From assembly GCA_018648445.1 (NCBI GenBank), contig JABGRG010000013.1, positions 1 through 52,143 on the forward strand: 52,143 bases of DNA, in the 5' to 3' direction. A model generated the notes under the pieces. The model made no database searches. It saw only the letters and a program-made list of their open reading frames with translations, and had not been told where the DNA came from. Shown piece by piece: positions 25,660 to 34,397 of this stretch. The DNA is from Rhodospirillales bacterium (GTDB lineage: Bacteria > Pseudomonadota > Alphaproteobacteria > Rhodospirillales_A > JACZKS01). The position numbers and the translations under genes are program-made. Position 1 is the stretch's first letter; every line of letters begins with the position of its first letter.

Positions 25660-26400
25660 ATGGAAAATACATCAATCGTGGCTCTTTCCCGTCAGACGAC
25701 CTTACGGCGTCAATTGGGTGTCATCGCCAACAATCTGGCGAATATGAACACCACCGGGTTCAAGGGCGGAAAAATGATGTTCATCGAACATCTGGTTCGC
25801 AGCCGCGGCGGCGACAGCATTATCGGTGACAAAATCGCCTATGTGCGGGATATCGCCACCGTCCGCGACCTTTCCGAAGGCGGGATCAAGGCAACGGGAA
25901 ACCCGCTGGACCTGGCAATTCAGGGGGACGGGTATTTCGTCATCGACACCCCGACCGGCGAACAGTACACCCGAAATGGCAGCTTCAGGCTTGATCAAGA
26001 GGGACAACTGGTAACGAAGAATGGCGATCCCGTCCTGTCGGACGGTGGAGACCCATTCTTCTTCACACCGACCGAGAGCAAGATCACGGTTTCACGCGAC
26101 GGCACGGTTTCGACCAGCAACGGTCAACTGGGCCGCATGCGAACGGTTCGTTTTGAAAACCAGTATGCTTTGAAGGAAACGGCGGGAGGATTGTTCACAT
26201 CCGAGGCCCCGCCCCAGGATATCGAAATCCCAAACATCGTTCAGAACGCGCTGGAAAGCTCGAACGTCGAACCGATCATCGAAATGACGCGCCTGATCGA
26301 GACCCATCGCACCTACAAGAGTGTCCAGAAATTGATGGACGCCGAGAACGAACGACTCAAGAAAATGATTCGCGAAGTCGCCAATCCCGGCAACGCGTAA
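25660..26400 (+). CDS. flgF: Flagellar proximal rod protein FlgF
   Basis: FlgF forms part of the rod that crosses the periplasm. The 246-aa protein starts MENTSIVALSRQTTLRRQLG, followed by the rod-protein signature VIANNLANMNTTGFKGGKM. The central GDGYFVIDTPTGEQYTRNGSF motif of flagellar basal-body proteins and the C-terminal ESSNVEPIIEMTRLIETHRTY helix complete it. ATG 25660 is chosen because an earlier in-frame start lies inside the sigma-54 element. It heads the flgF-flgG-flgA-flgH operon, with 57 bp to flgG. Confidence 0.95.
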   Translation: MENTSIVALSRQTTLRRQLGVIANNLANMNTTGFKGGKMMFIEHLVRSRGGDSIIGDKIAYVRDIATVRDLSEGGIKATGNPLDLAIQGDGYFVIDTPTGEQYTRNGSFRLDQEGQLVTKNGDPVLSDGGDPFFFTPTESKITVSRDGTVSTSNGQLGRMRTVRFENQYALKETAGGLFTSEAPPQDIEIPNIVQNALESSNVEPIIEMTRLIETHRTYKSVQKLMDAENERLKKMIREVANPGNA

Positions 26401-26457
26401 CCGGCATATGGTCGCCATGAGTTACCGCGGACCAGGATTTAGGAAAGGACGAGAACA

Positions 26458-27243
26458 ATGAGAGCTTTGGATATTGCAGCCTCCGGGATGTTGGCCCAGC
26501 AGCGCAACGTCGCGGTCATTTCCAACAATCTGGCGAACATGAACACGACCGGCTACAAGCGCCGCCGGACAGAGTTTCAGGATTTGCTGTACCAGAATTT
26601 GCGGCGGGTCGGTTCGACGTCTTCGGACGCCGGAAACGTGGTCCCTGCGGGTGTCCAGCTTGGTCTCGGCGTGAAACTCGCCGCTGTGTACCGCATCCAC
26701 GAGCAAGGAAACCTGAATTCCACGGACAATACCTTCGACATGGCAATCGAAGGACCGGGGTTCTTTCAGATCGAACTTCCCACCGGCGAGACCTCCTATA
26801 CGCGGGACGGTTCGTTCCAGTTGAACGCCAGCGGTGAGATTGTCACCCATGACGGTTACAAGGTTCTTCCGGGAATATCCATTCCCAGCAATGCCATTGA
26901 CGTAACCATCAACGAAAGCGGCGAGGTGCTGGTTAAACTGGACGGCCAGACGACCCTGTCCAATGTCGGACAAATCCAGATCGCGGTCTTCCAGAACGAT
27001 GCCGGCCTCGAAGCGGTGGGAAACAATCTTTTCATCGAGACGCCGGCTTCGGGCAGCGCGATCGCGGGCAACCCGGCCGCCACCGATTTCGGGTCAATCC
27101 TTCAAGGCTTCCTGGAAACGGCCAACGTCAACGCTGTCGAGGAAATTACCGAACTGATATCGGCACAGCGCGCTTTCGAAATGAACTCGAAAGTCGTGAC
27201 CACCGCCGACGACGTGCTCAACACCATTTCGCAGATGAAGTGA
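26458..27243 (+). CDS. flgG: Flagellar distal rod protein FlgG
   Basis: FlgG builds the distal rod through the P- and L-rings. The 261-aa protein is of standard length. It begins MRALDIAASGMLAQQRNVAV with the SNNLANMNTTGYKRRR signature. The FlgG-specific segment after it (EFQDLLYQNLRRVG) fits the hallmark region that sets rod stiffness, and the C-terminus NAVEEITELISAQRAFEMNSK is typical. AGGAAAGGACGAGAACA supplies the ribosome site. Its stop overlaps an in-frame upstream GTG of flgA. Confidence 0.97.
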   Translation: MRALDIAASGMLAQQRNVAVISNNLANMNTTGYKRRRTEFQDLLYQNLRRVGSTSSDAGNVVPAGVQLGLGVKLAAVYRIHEQGNLNSTDNTFDMAIEGPGFFQIELPTGETSYTRDGSFQLNASGEIVTHDGYKVLPGISIPSNAIDVTINESGEVLVKLDGQTTLSNVGQIQIAVFQNDAGLEAVGNNLFIETPASGSAIAGNPAATDFGSILQGFLETANVNAVEEITELISAQRAFEMNSKVVTTADDVLNTISQMK

Positions 27244-27254
27244 GGAACGGGGCG

Positions 27255-28226
27255 ATGAAACATCGAACCATCCTTTTGGCCATCGTGGCGCTTTGCGCAG
27301 CCCTGGTCGCACCGGGCGCACCAGCCGCCGTTCCCGACCAGACGGTATTGCAGGAATCGGTCGTGGTCAGCGCGAACGTCATCCGTCTCGGCGATCTTTT
27401 CTCGGGCGCGGGCAAGCGAGCCAACGATACGGTCGCCTATGCTCCGGCACCGGGAAAACGGGCCGTTTTCGACAGCCGTTGGCTCTATCGGGTGGCCCGC
27501 GCATATGGCCTGAAGTGGCGTCCGTTGACCTTGAAGGACAGGGCGGTCGTGGAGCGCGCCAGCACCACCATCGGGCGCGATGAAATTGAATCGCGCATTC
27601 TGGAAGCGTTGATAGATAACGGCGTTAGCGCGGATGTTGACGTTCGAATCAGCAACCGCATGCTCAAAATTCACGTTCCCGAGGACGCCGAGGCCGTCAT
27701 CGAAATTGAGGACATCGCCTACAATCCGAGAACGCGCCATTTCACCTCTATTGTCAGCGCGCCGAGCCACAACAGCCGCCCGCAGCGCCTGCGTGTAACG
27801 GGCCGCGTTTTTTTGATGCGCGAGGTGCCGGTGCCAACCCGCCGTGTGCTCGCAGATGAAATCATCCGCGACACCGATATCGAATGGATCAGCGTGCGGG
27901 CCGACCACCTAAGGCGCGACACCATCATGCACGCGGACCAGATCATCGGCAAATCACCCCGGCATTCCGTCCGCGCCGGTCAGCCGATCCGGGTTCGGGA
28001 AGTGCGCAATCCGGTGCTGGTTCCGAAACGCAGTTTGGTAACCATCTTGTTCAAAAAACCCCGATTGACCCTTACCGCCAAGGGCCGCGCCCTTGATGAC
28101 GGCAGCGATGGACAGGTCATTCGCATCGCCAACGCCCAAAGCAATACCGTGATAGAGGCCACCGTCGTGGGCGCCCATATGGTCGCCGTCCACACGCCCG
28201 ACCTCCTCGCGACGAACCCGGAGTGA
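27255..28226 (+). CDS. flgA: P-ring assembly chaperone FlgA
   Basis: FlgA is a periplasmic chaperone for FlgI ring assembly. The 323-aa protein has a signal peptide (KHRTILLAIVALCAALVAPGAPAA) and an N-terminal region of about 100 residues. A C-terminal SAF/ChapFlgA domain carries the VPVPTRRVLADEIIRDTDIEW and RAGQPIRVREVRNPVLVPK motifs. ATG 27255 is preferred to GTG 27240, because GAGG/CGGGG lies ahead of it and the signal peptide then begins properly. It ends 5 bp before flgH. Confidence 0.93.
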   Translation: MKHRTILLAIVALCAALVAPGAPAAVPDQTVLQESVVVSANVIRLGDLFSGAGKRANDTVAYAPAPGKRAVFDSRWLYRVARAYGLKWRPLTLKDRAVVERASTTIGRDEIESRILEALIDNGVSADVDVRISNRMLKIHVPEDAEAVIEIEDIAYNPRTRHFTSIVSAPSHNSRPQRLRVTGRVFLMREVPVPTRRVLADEIIRDTDIEWISVRADHLRRDTIMHADQIIGKSPRHSVRAGQPIRVREVRNPVLVPKRSLVTILFKKPRLTLTAKGRALDDGSDGQVIRIANAQSNTVIEATVVGAHMVAVHTPDLLATNPE

Positions 28227-28231
28227 GAGCC

Positions 28232-28993
28232 ATGATGCGATATAACTTCCCGAATATTCTCCGCCTGGCGCTGGTCGGCGCAATGGTCAGCGCGGTCACG
28301 GGCTGCAATACCCTGACCCGACTTTCCGAGGTGGGAGATACTCCGGAACTTACCAACATTACCAATCCGGTCGCCAAACCCGGTTATCAGCCTGTGAGCC
28401 TGCCGATGCCCGCCCGCGAGATCGCCAACCACAATCCCAATTCCCTGTGGCGGTCGGGCGCCAAGGCGTTTTTCAAGGACACCCGGGCCAAAGACGTCGG
28501 CGACATTTTGACCGTCGAGCTGGATCTGGACGACAGCGCCACGTGGGACAACAAGACCGAACGCGACCGCGACGACAGCGAAGATACGGACGTTACCAAC
28601 CTGTTGGGCCTTGAGGGTGAATTCAGCAAGGTTCTACCGCAGGGGATGACTCCGGCGTCCGTTATGAGCTTCGGAAACGTGCATTCAACCTCGGGCGACG
28701 GTTCCATCGAACGCAGCGAGACACTGGAACTCACCTTCGCCGCCGTCGTGACCCAAATTCTGCCGAACGGCCATTTGGTCATCCTGGGTCGCCAGGAAGT
28801 CCAGGTGAACGCCGAACTGCGCGAATTAATGGTTACCGGGGTCATCCGGCCCGAAGATATTGATTCCGACAATTCAATAGCCCACCAGAAAATCGCTGAA
28901 ATGCGGGTTGCCTACGGTGGCCGCGGCACGCTTACCGAATTGCAGAAACCGCGCTGGGGCACCCAGATCTGGGACATCATCTTCCCCTTCTAG
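28232..28993 (+). CDS. flgH: L-ring lipoprotein FlgH
   Basis: FlgH forms the outer-membrane bushing of the flagellum. The 253-aa precursor has a lipoprotein signal peptide ending in the lipobox VTGC (Cys at about residue 22). The FlgH core begins SLWRSGAKAFFKDTRAKDVGDIL and closes with NAELRELMVTGVIRPEDI and the C-terminal RGTLTELQKPRWGTQIWDIIFPF. GAGAG before ATG 28232 is the ribosome site. It is the last gene of the rod/L-ring operon and is followed by a hairpin terminator shared with the convergent dksA. Confidence 0.95.
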   Translation: MMRYNFPNILRLALVGAMVSAVTGCNTLTRLSEVGDTPELTNITNPVAKPGYQPVSLPMPAREIANHNPNSLWRSGAKAFFKDTRAKDVGDILTVELDLDDSATWDNKTERDRDDSEDTDVTNLLGLEGEFSKVLPQGMTPASVMSFGNVHSTSGDGSIERSETLELTFAAVVTQILPNGHLVILGRQEVQVNAELRELMVTGVIRPEDIDSDNSIAHQKIAEMRVAYGGRGTLTELQKPRWGTQIWDIIFPF

Positions 28994-29019
28994 GGTAAGT
29001 GCACCCCTTTGCAGACAAC

Positions 29020-29048
29020 AAAGGCCGATGCGCATTGCATCGGCCTTT
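29020..29048. terminator. Bidirectional terminator between flgH and dksA
   Basis: AAAGGCCGATGC (29020-29031) pairs exactly with GCATCGGCCTTT (29037-29048) over a 5-nt loop. A-runs and T-runs flank the stem on either strand, as expected between convergent genes. Confidence 0.85.
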
Positions 29049-29072
29049 CGTTTGTCGGCTGTTTCACGGGTG

Positions 29073-29489
29073 TCAGTCGTCGCGGTGGGTCTTTTCCATG
29101 CGCTCGTGCCGTTCCTGGGCTTCCAGGCTGAAGGTCGCTATGGGACGCGCCTCAAGCCGGGAAATTGCGATCGGCTCGTTGGTTTCCTCGCAAAGGCCGT
29201 ACGTTCCGCCCTCGATTCGCTGCAAAGCCTCATCGATTTTGGAGATCAGCTTGCGGGCGCGGTCACGGGTGCGCAGCTCCAACGACCTGTCGGTCTCGGC
29301 CGACGCCCGGTCCGCGATGTCGGGCGCGACCATTCCCCCCTCCTGAAGATTCTGGAGGGTCTCGTTAGACTCGTGAAGAAGCTCGTTCCGCCAGTTGATC
29401 AACTTGTGGCGGAAGTATTCCAGCATAACCGGATTCATAAACGGTTCTTTGACGGTCGGCTTGTACTTCGGTGGAAGCGTAACCTTCAT
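29073..29489 (-). CDS. dksA: DksA/TraR-family RNA polymerase regulator lacking the zinc site
   Basis: DksA inserts its coiled coil into the RNA polymerase secondary channel and, with ppGpp, retunes promoters. The 138-aa protein keeps the coiled-coil tip residues (PDIADRAS, 56-63) and the globular core (GTYGLCEETNEPIAISRLEARP). Only one of the four zinc cysteines (C100) remains; the others are Thr/Glu, Phe and Leu. Single-Cys DksA proteins are known in alphaproteobacteria. ATG 29489 fits the family start; an in-frame GTG at 29501 is weaker. It is convergent with flgH. Confidence 0.93.
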   Translation of the reverse strand: MKVTLPPKYKPTVKEPFMNPVMLEYFRHKLINWRNELLHESNETLQNLQEGGMVAPDIADRASAETDRSLELRTRDRARKLISKIDEALQRIEGGTYGLCEETNEPIAISRLEARPIATFSLEAQERHERMEKTHRDD

Positions 29490-29525
29490 GTGACACCGCA
29501 CCCCATTCGGCGAAAATTTGGCCGG

Positions 29526-29554
29526 AATATAAGAGCCTCGGCAAGCCGCCGCAA
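29526..29554 (-). promoter_or_regulatory. Candidate dksA promoter
   Basis: On the minus strand TTGCGG (29554-29549), a 17-bp spacer and TATATT (29531-29526) make a plausible housekeeping promoter about 37 bases before the dksA ATG. Confidence 0.45.
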
Positions 29555-29644
29555 GAGGCCATCGGCCATCCGGGCAAATTCATGCAATCAGTCGGGGGAA
29601 ATTGTTGAAAACAGGGGGCTTTACGTGCCCTCGCGGCGAAAAAC

Positions 29645-30079
29645 TCAGACGTCGCGGGTCAATTTGGCAATTTCAACCTTCGCCCGCAGTTCGATCTCGT
29701 CGATTATTTCATTCAGATGCGAATCGGAACACGCCCCGCGTTCGGTGCGCAGCCTGTGCGCCAGTTCGACAAGTTTTTCCTTGGAAGTTGCGCCGATCAG
29801 CAGATCACGCCGGATCGCTTCCAACCTCTCCAGGATATCGTCGCCGTATTGACGGGCCCGCCCGCGTGCCCGGTCATCGGTGGCGTCGGACACTTCCTGA
29901 ACTGCAAGAATCGAATCGACGCCGCCGGCGGCAGAAGACTCCACCGGCGCGGACGGCGCGGCAGCACCGGCCGTTTCGCGAAGTTCCTCGGCGAATCCGG
30001 TTCCCGAAGACGCCGCCGCTTTTCTCTTGCGTGCGCTCGCCGTCGTCGCTTTGCTGGAACCAAGTTTCGATAGCTTCAT
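29645..30079 (-). CDS. fliX: Flagellar assembly regulator FliX
   Basis: FliX is an alphaproteobacterial trans-acting factor that holds the sigma-54 activator FlbD in check until the early basal body is assembled. The 144-aa protein has a basic, disordered N-terminus (KLSKLGSS, then Lys/Ser/Ala-rich). The conserved C-terminal half reads ARGRARQYGDDILERLEAIR and ends in a helical LAHRLRTERG...IIDEIELRAKVEIAK. ATG 30079 is preferred to the upstream in-frame ATG at 30109. Its presence agrees with the three sigma-54 elements at flgF, flgE and flgI. No flbD lies in the window. Confidence 0.88.
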   Translation of the reverse strand: MKLSKLGSSKATTASARKRKAAASSGTGFAEELRETAGAAAPSAPVESSAAGGVDSILAVQEVSDATDDRARGRARQYGDDILERLEAIRRDLLIGATSKEKLVELAHRLRTERGACSDSHLNEIIDEIELRAKVEIAKLTRDV

Positions 30080-30209
30080 ATGTTCCACGGCTCCTGAAAC
30101 AACAATCACTCAGCATCCAGTATACACCGCACCCTGGTTAAGAAGGGGTAAAATAGGCGCAACCCCCCACGACATGCCCCGCACCAGATCAAAGAATGTC
30201 GATTGCACT

Positions 30210-30230
30210 TGCAAATGAGTTGCATTTGCA
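30210..30230 (+). promoter_or_regulatory. Fur-like operator upstream of the iron ABC operon
   Basis: TGCAAATG (30210-30217) and CATTTGCA (30223-30230) form a perfect 8-bp dyad around a 5-nt centre. It covers a candidate -35 TTGCAT (30220-30225), which has a 17-bp spacer to TAATCT (30243-30248). The symmetry and the TGCAAAT half-site resemble alphaproteobacterial Fur/Mur operators. The function of the downstream genes supports iron repression. Confidence 0.6.
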
Positions 30231-30354
30231 TTTTATTCCACATAATCTTTATTGGCTTTCACTCCGTCGGGGCAGCTGGTCGTTTCAACGCGGCCTATGA
30301 CCGGACGCCAACGATCAATCAAGGGCCGGCAATCAATCGAGGACTGAAATTCCT

Positions 30355-31410
30355 ATGACGAACGAACGACTTCTCGCCGCTGCGACACATGCGGCGAAAA
30401 CCGCGGTATGTTGCCTATTGGCCGTTTCGTGGACGGCTTCTTCCCGGGCGGCAGACAGCGAGGTAAATCTTTATTCGTACCGGCAACCGTTCCTGATCCG
30501 GCCCATCCTGGAGGAATTCACCAGACAGACGGATATCAGGGTCAACATCGTTTATGCCAAAAAGGGCATTCTTGAACGCCTCAAGGCCGAGGGCCGCAAC
30601 AGCCCCGCAGACGCTGTGCTGACCACCGATGTCGGCCGATTGCACGACATGGCCGAGGCGGGAATTTTGCAGCCCGTGCGCTCCGCCGTCCTCGAACGAA
30701 ACATCCCGCCCAGCTATCGTCACCCCGACGGATTGTGGTTTGGTCTTACCCTGCGCGCCCGCGTTCTTTTCGTCAGCAAGGACCGTGTCGCCCCCCATGA
30801 GGCAACCTCATACGCGGACCTTGCCTCACCGCACCTTAAAGAGAGGGTCTGCATTCGTTCGGGCAAGCACGTCTACAACGTATCGCTGCTGGCGGCGATG
30901 GTCGCACGCAACGGGCGCGACGCGGCCCGCAACTGGCTCTCCGGCGTCAAGAAAAACCTGGCCCGCAGACCGCAGGGAAATGATCGCGCGCAGGCAAAGG
31001 CCATTAAGGAAGGGCTATGCGATGTGGCGCTGGCCAACACTTACTATATGGGAAAGATGGCAACCAACGAGACCAACCCGGAACAAAAGGAATGGGCCGC
31101 CGCGCTTCGAATCGTGTTTCCCGACCAACAGGGCCACGGCGCCCATGTAAATATCAGTGGCGCGGCGTTGAGTGCCAGCGCCAAAAACCGGGACAACGCC
31201 GTCAAACTCATCGAATTCCTGAGCGGCCAAGCGGCGCAACGGATGTATGCCGAGATCAATCTGGAGTACCCGGTACGACCCGACATCGCTCCGAGCCCGC
31301 TGGTCGCCTCGTGGGGATCATTCAAGGCTGATTCCATCAATCTGGCGGAAGTGGCCAAGTTTCGCACGATGGCCACGAGACTGGTCGACCAAGTCGGGTT
31401 CGACCACTAA
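30355..31410 (+). CDS. fbpA: Ferric-iron ABC transporter substrate-binding protein
   Basis: This 351-aa periplasmic protein of the FbpA/FutA/AfuA class binds ferric iron. A signal peptide (about 1-33, ending SSRAAD) precedes VNLYSYRQPFLIRPILEEFT. The family segments follow: ADAVLTTDVGRLHDMAEAGI, a NTYYMGKM dyad-tyrosine site near residue 230 for iron ligation, and the C-terminal AAQRMYAEINLEYPV. The permease starts 8 bp downstream and the ATPase follows, making a complete uptake operon. A Fur-like dyad lies about 125 bp upstream. Confidence 0.92.
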   Translation: MTNERLLAAATHAAKTAVCCLLAVSWTASSRAADSEVNLYSYRQPFLIRPILEEFTRQTDIRVNIVYAKKGILERLKAEGRNSPADAVLTTDVGRLHDMAEAGILQPVRSAVLERNIPPSYRHPDGLWFGLTLRARVLFVSKDRVAPHEATSYADLASPHLKERVCIRSGKHVYNVSLLAAMVARNGRDAARNWLSGVKKNLARRPQGNDRAQAKAIKEGLCDVALANTYYMGKMATNETNPEQKEWAAALRIVFPDQQGHGAHVNISGAALSASAKNRDNAVKLIEFLSGQAAQRMYAEINLEYPVRPDIAPSPLVASWGSFKADSINLAEVAKFRTMATRLVDQVGFDH

Positions 31411-31418
31411 CCAGGGAA

Positions 31419-33137
31419 ATGATCTTGGATACTGTGCGTACACATCCCGACGCGCTGGCGGCGACTCGTCCCAAACGGCGTCTTCGTTTAGACGCGTGGA
31501 CGACCGGCAGCTTTGCGATTGCACTGGTTATCGCGGTTCCGTTGGTCACTGTGATTTTCTTGGCTTTCACACCCAACGGGGACATCTGGCCCCATTTGGT
31601 CGCGACCGTCCTTCCCCACTACGTATCGACGACCCTGATATTGATGACAGGCGTCGGCGGTGGAACGCTGATAATCGGAGTGGGAACAGCCTGGCTGGTG
31701 ACCATGAACCGGTTTTTCGGTCGCCGGGTCTTCGAGTGGGCGCTGCTGCTGCCGCTTGCCGTTCCCAGTTACGTTATCGCTTACGTCTATACCGACCTGC
31801 TGGAGTACGCGGGCCCTATTCAGGGAATGCTTCGCGATATCTTTGGCTGGACCAACCCCCGCCAATACTGGTTCCCCGAAATCCGTTCGCTTGGCGGCGC
31901 CGTGGCGATGATGACCCTGGTCCTTTACCCCTATGTCTACCTTCTTTCGCGGGCGGCGTTTCTTGAACAGTCCGTATGTGTTCTGGAAGTCAGCCGCACC
32001 CTGGGGAAAGGCCCCTGGCGGAGCTTTTTTCAAATTGCGCTTCCACTGGCGCGGCCGGCAATCGTTATCGGTTTGAGCCTTGTCCTGATGGAAACGCTGA
32101 ACGACTTCGGGACCGTCGATTTCTTCGCCGTGGCCACATTAACGGCCGGCATCTACGACGTTTGGCTGAACATGAACAGCATATCGGGCGCGGCCCAGCT
32201 TGCCACCATCATGCTCGTCGTCGTTCTTGTCCTGATCGGAATGGAGCGTTTGGCCCGGCGCAGCCGACGCTTTCATCATACAACGACGCGCTATCGCACA
32301 TTGCCGAGGGCACGCCTGCGACCCGTTCCGGCCGCCCTTTCCTGCCTGGCGTGCGCCATCCCGGTCGGATTGGGGTTTGGCGTTCCGGCGTTCATCCTGT
32401 CCCGCCACGCCTTCGTCAATTTCCACCAATCGGCGACGCCGAACTTTTTCGGATTTGCCGCCAACAGCCTGTTGCTTTCGTCCGCCAGCGCGTTATTGGC
32501 CGTCATGATCGGCCTGTTCCTGGCCTATGCCCAACGGTTGGGGCGGACCGGCGCATTGCGTTCGGTAATCCGGTTTGCATCCATCGGCTATGCGGTTCCC
32601 GGCGCCGTTTTGGCCGTCGGGGTATTGATACCGCTGGCCGGTCTCGACAACGCCGTCGACGGCTTTATGCACGCCACTTTCGGCGTTTCAACCGGATTGC
32701 TTTTCAGCGGAACGATCGCCGCCATAATGTTCGGCTATCTGGTTCGGTTTTTGGCTTTGTCCTTCGGCACTGTCGAGGCCAGCCTCGGCAAAATCACGCA
32801 AAACATGGACGGCGCGGCACGAACGCTGGGGCACTCGGCGTTTTCCACATTAAGGCGCGTCCACTTGCCGCTCATGAAAGGCAGCCTTCTGACGGCTGCG
32901 ATCCTGGTGTTCGTGGATTGCATGAAGGAACTGCCCATGACCATGCTTCTGAGGCCCTTCAATTTCGACACACTGGCCACCTATGTGCACCAGTTGGCCT
33001 CGGACGAACTTCTCGAAGAATCGGCGCTGGGCGCTTTGGCAATTGTCGTGTCGGGCATCCTTCCGGTGATCGTTCTCAGCCGAACCATCGCGCGTTCGCG
33101 CCCCGGTCAGAACGGCACGCCCGGAGAGACAAAATGA
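31419..33137 (+). CDS. fbpB: Ferric-iron ABC transporter permease
   Basis: This 572-aa inner-membrane permease is of the FbpB/ThiP-like fused type, with two homologous halves of about six membrane segments each. The EAA-type cytoplasmic loops are visible as LEVSRTLGKGPWRSFFQIALPLARPAI (first half) and MDGAARTLGHSAFSTLRRVHLPLMKG (second half). These couple to the ATPase. CAGGGAA lies just ahead of ATG 31419. The stop overlaps the ATPase start by 4 bp (ATGA). Confidence 0.93.
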   Translation: MILDTVRTHPDALAATRPKRRLRLDAWTTGSFAIALVIAVPLVTVIFLAFTPNGDIWPHLVATVLPHYVSTTLILMTGVGGGTLIIGVGTAWLVTMNRFFGRRVFEWALLLPLAVPSYVIAYVYTDLLEYAGPIQGMLRDIFGWTNPRQYWFPEIRSLGGAVAMMTLVLYPYVYLLSRAAFLEQSVCVLEVSRTLGKGPWRSFFQIALPLARPAIVIGLSLVLMETLNDFGTVDFFAVATLTAGIYDVWLNMNSISGAAQLATIMLVVVLVLIGMERLARRSRRFHHTTTRYRTLPRARLRPVPAALSCLACAIPVGLGFGVPAFILSRHAFVNFHQSATPNFFGFAANSLLLSSASALLAVMIGLFLAYAQRLGRTGALRSVIRFASIGYAVPGAVLAVGVLIPLAGLDNAVDGFMHATFGVSTGLLFSGTIAAIMFGYLVRFLALSFGTVEASLGKITQNMDGAARTLGHSAFSTLRRVHLPLMKGSLLTAAILVFVDCMKELPMTMLLRPFNFDTLATYVHQLASDELLEESALGALAIVVSGILPVIVLSRTIARSRPGQNGTPGETK

Positions 33138-34192
33138 CCGGCTTGCGGATGGAAGACATCGTTCATGCTTACGACGGCCACGAAATCGTTGGCGGGCTGT
33201 CCCTCGAAGCGAAACCGGGCGAGTTGACCTGCCTTTTGGGGCCGTCGGGATGCGGGAAGACAACCCTTCTTCGTTTGGCCGCCGGGATTGAAGCCCTGCA
33301 GCGCGGGCGCATCACCATCAACGGCAACGTCGTCGCCAACGCCGAGGACGGACATGACGAGGCGCCCGAGCACCGGTCCACCGGCCTGATGTTTCAGGAT
33401 TACGCATTGTTCCCGCATCTGACCATTGGTGAAAACATCCGCTTCGGCCTTAACGGAAACGCGCCGGATCGCCTGAAATGGGTCGCCCGGGCGATGGAGC
33501 GTACCGGGATGTCACGCTTCGTGGACGCCTACCCGCACACTCTTTCCGGCGGCCAGCAACAGCGCGCAGCACTCTTGCGGGTCCTTGCGCCCGCCCCGCG
33601 ATTGCTTCTGCTGGACGAACCCTTTTCGAATTTGGATGTTACCCGGCGCAATCAGGTGCGCGACACCACCCTGGAACTGTTGAAGGAATCGGGAGCGGCG
33701 ACATTGATGGTGACCCACGACCCGGAAGAGGCGATGTTCGTTGCGGATCAGATTCTGGTTATGAAGGACGGTCGTATCGTTCAGGCCGCCACGCCCGCCG
33801 AAACCTATTTCCATCCCGCCAACGCCTTCGTTGCTACTCTTTTCGGACCCGTAAACCGGCTTCTTGGCGTGGTCCGCAACAAACTGGTGGAGACGCCGCT
33901 GGGGTTGTTCGACGCCCCCGATCTGACCGACGGGACTTCGGCTCAGATTTTGGTTCGCCTTGAAGACATGAGGGTGGCGGAAGAAAGCCCCGGGCAAAAC
34001 ACGGGAACGCCCGTTCGCGTCCTGTCGGCCAGGCTGCTTGGCCGGTCCAGCCATCTGCGGCTGTCTGCCGGGAACGAAAATGCGAACGGCGTGATCGTGC
34101 AATCCCGCGTTCCCGGCGTATTCCTTCCCGCGACCGGAGCCGATTTGCGGGTCAATATCGATCGAACCAAGGCCTTCGTGTTTCCCGCTTGA
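33134..34192 (+). CDS. fbpC: Ferric-iron ABC transporter ATP-binding protein
   Basis: This 352-aa ATPase has Walker A (GPSGCGKTTLLRLAAG), Q-loop (FQDYALFPH), ABC signature (LSGGQQQRAALLR), Walker B (LLLLDEPFSNLD) and H-loop (MVTHDPEEA). A C-terminal TOBE-like regulatory domain (about 245-350) is typical of FbpC/PotA-class proteins. ATG 33134, overlapping the fbpB stop as ATGA, is the true start. A much longer open frame upstream is only the permease gene read in another phase. It is the last gene of the operon; a weak GGTGCG/CGCACC stem lies about 55 bp downstream. Confidence 0.94.
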   Translation: MTGLRMEDIVHAYDGHEIVGGLSLEAKPGELTCLLGPSGCGKTTLLRLAAGIEALQRGRITINGNVVANAEDGHDEAPEHRSTGLMFQDYALFPHLTIGENIRFGLNGNAPDRLKWVARAMERTGMSRFVDAYPHTLSGGQQQRAALLRVLAPAPRLLLLDEPFSNLDVTRRNQVRDTTLELLKESGAATLMVTHDPEEAMFVADQILVMKDGRIVQAATPAETYFHPANAFVATLFGPVNRLLGVVRNKLVETPLGLFDAPDLTDGTSAQILVRLEDMRVAEESPGQNTGTPVRVLSARLLGRSSHLRLSAGNENANGVIVQSRVPGVFLPATGADLRVNIDRTKAFVFPA

Positions 34193-34323
34193 GCAACGCA
34201 CCGCCGATTCGCAGGGGGCAATTCCTGCAGGGCCTTTTCCGTTAAGGTGCGATTCTTGCGCACCCGGAACTTTCATGCTCTAACTTTATCACTATAAATC
34301 AACTGGTTACCTGCCTTTCCACA

Positions 34324-34340
34324 TTGGCATTCTTCTTGCG
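34324..34340 (+). promoter_or_regulatory. Sigma-54 -24/-12 promoter of flgE
   Basis: TTGGCATTCTTCTTGCG has GG at 34326-34327 and GC at 34338-34339 with exactly 10 nt between, and a consensus CTTGC -12 block. The start should be near 34350, about 48 bases before the preferred flgE ATG. Confidence 0.85.
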
Positions 34341-34397
34341 TGATAACAGCTCGGAATTGTCTCGTTCAGTCGGGACGAAATACGTGGAGTCATGCAA

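Noticed and set aside
25321..25675. Minus-strand ORFs of 92-95 codons between fliL and flgF
   Set aside because: They run across the sigma-54 promoter, lack ribosome sites and have no protein-like pattern.
31976..33133. N-terminal extension of the ferric ATPase frame to 738 residues
   Set aside because: This part is the permease gene read in another phase. The ATGA overlap at 33134 gives the normal 352-aa FbpC.
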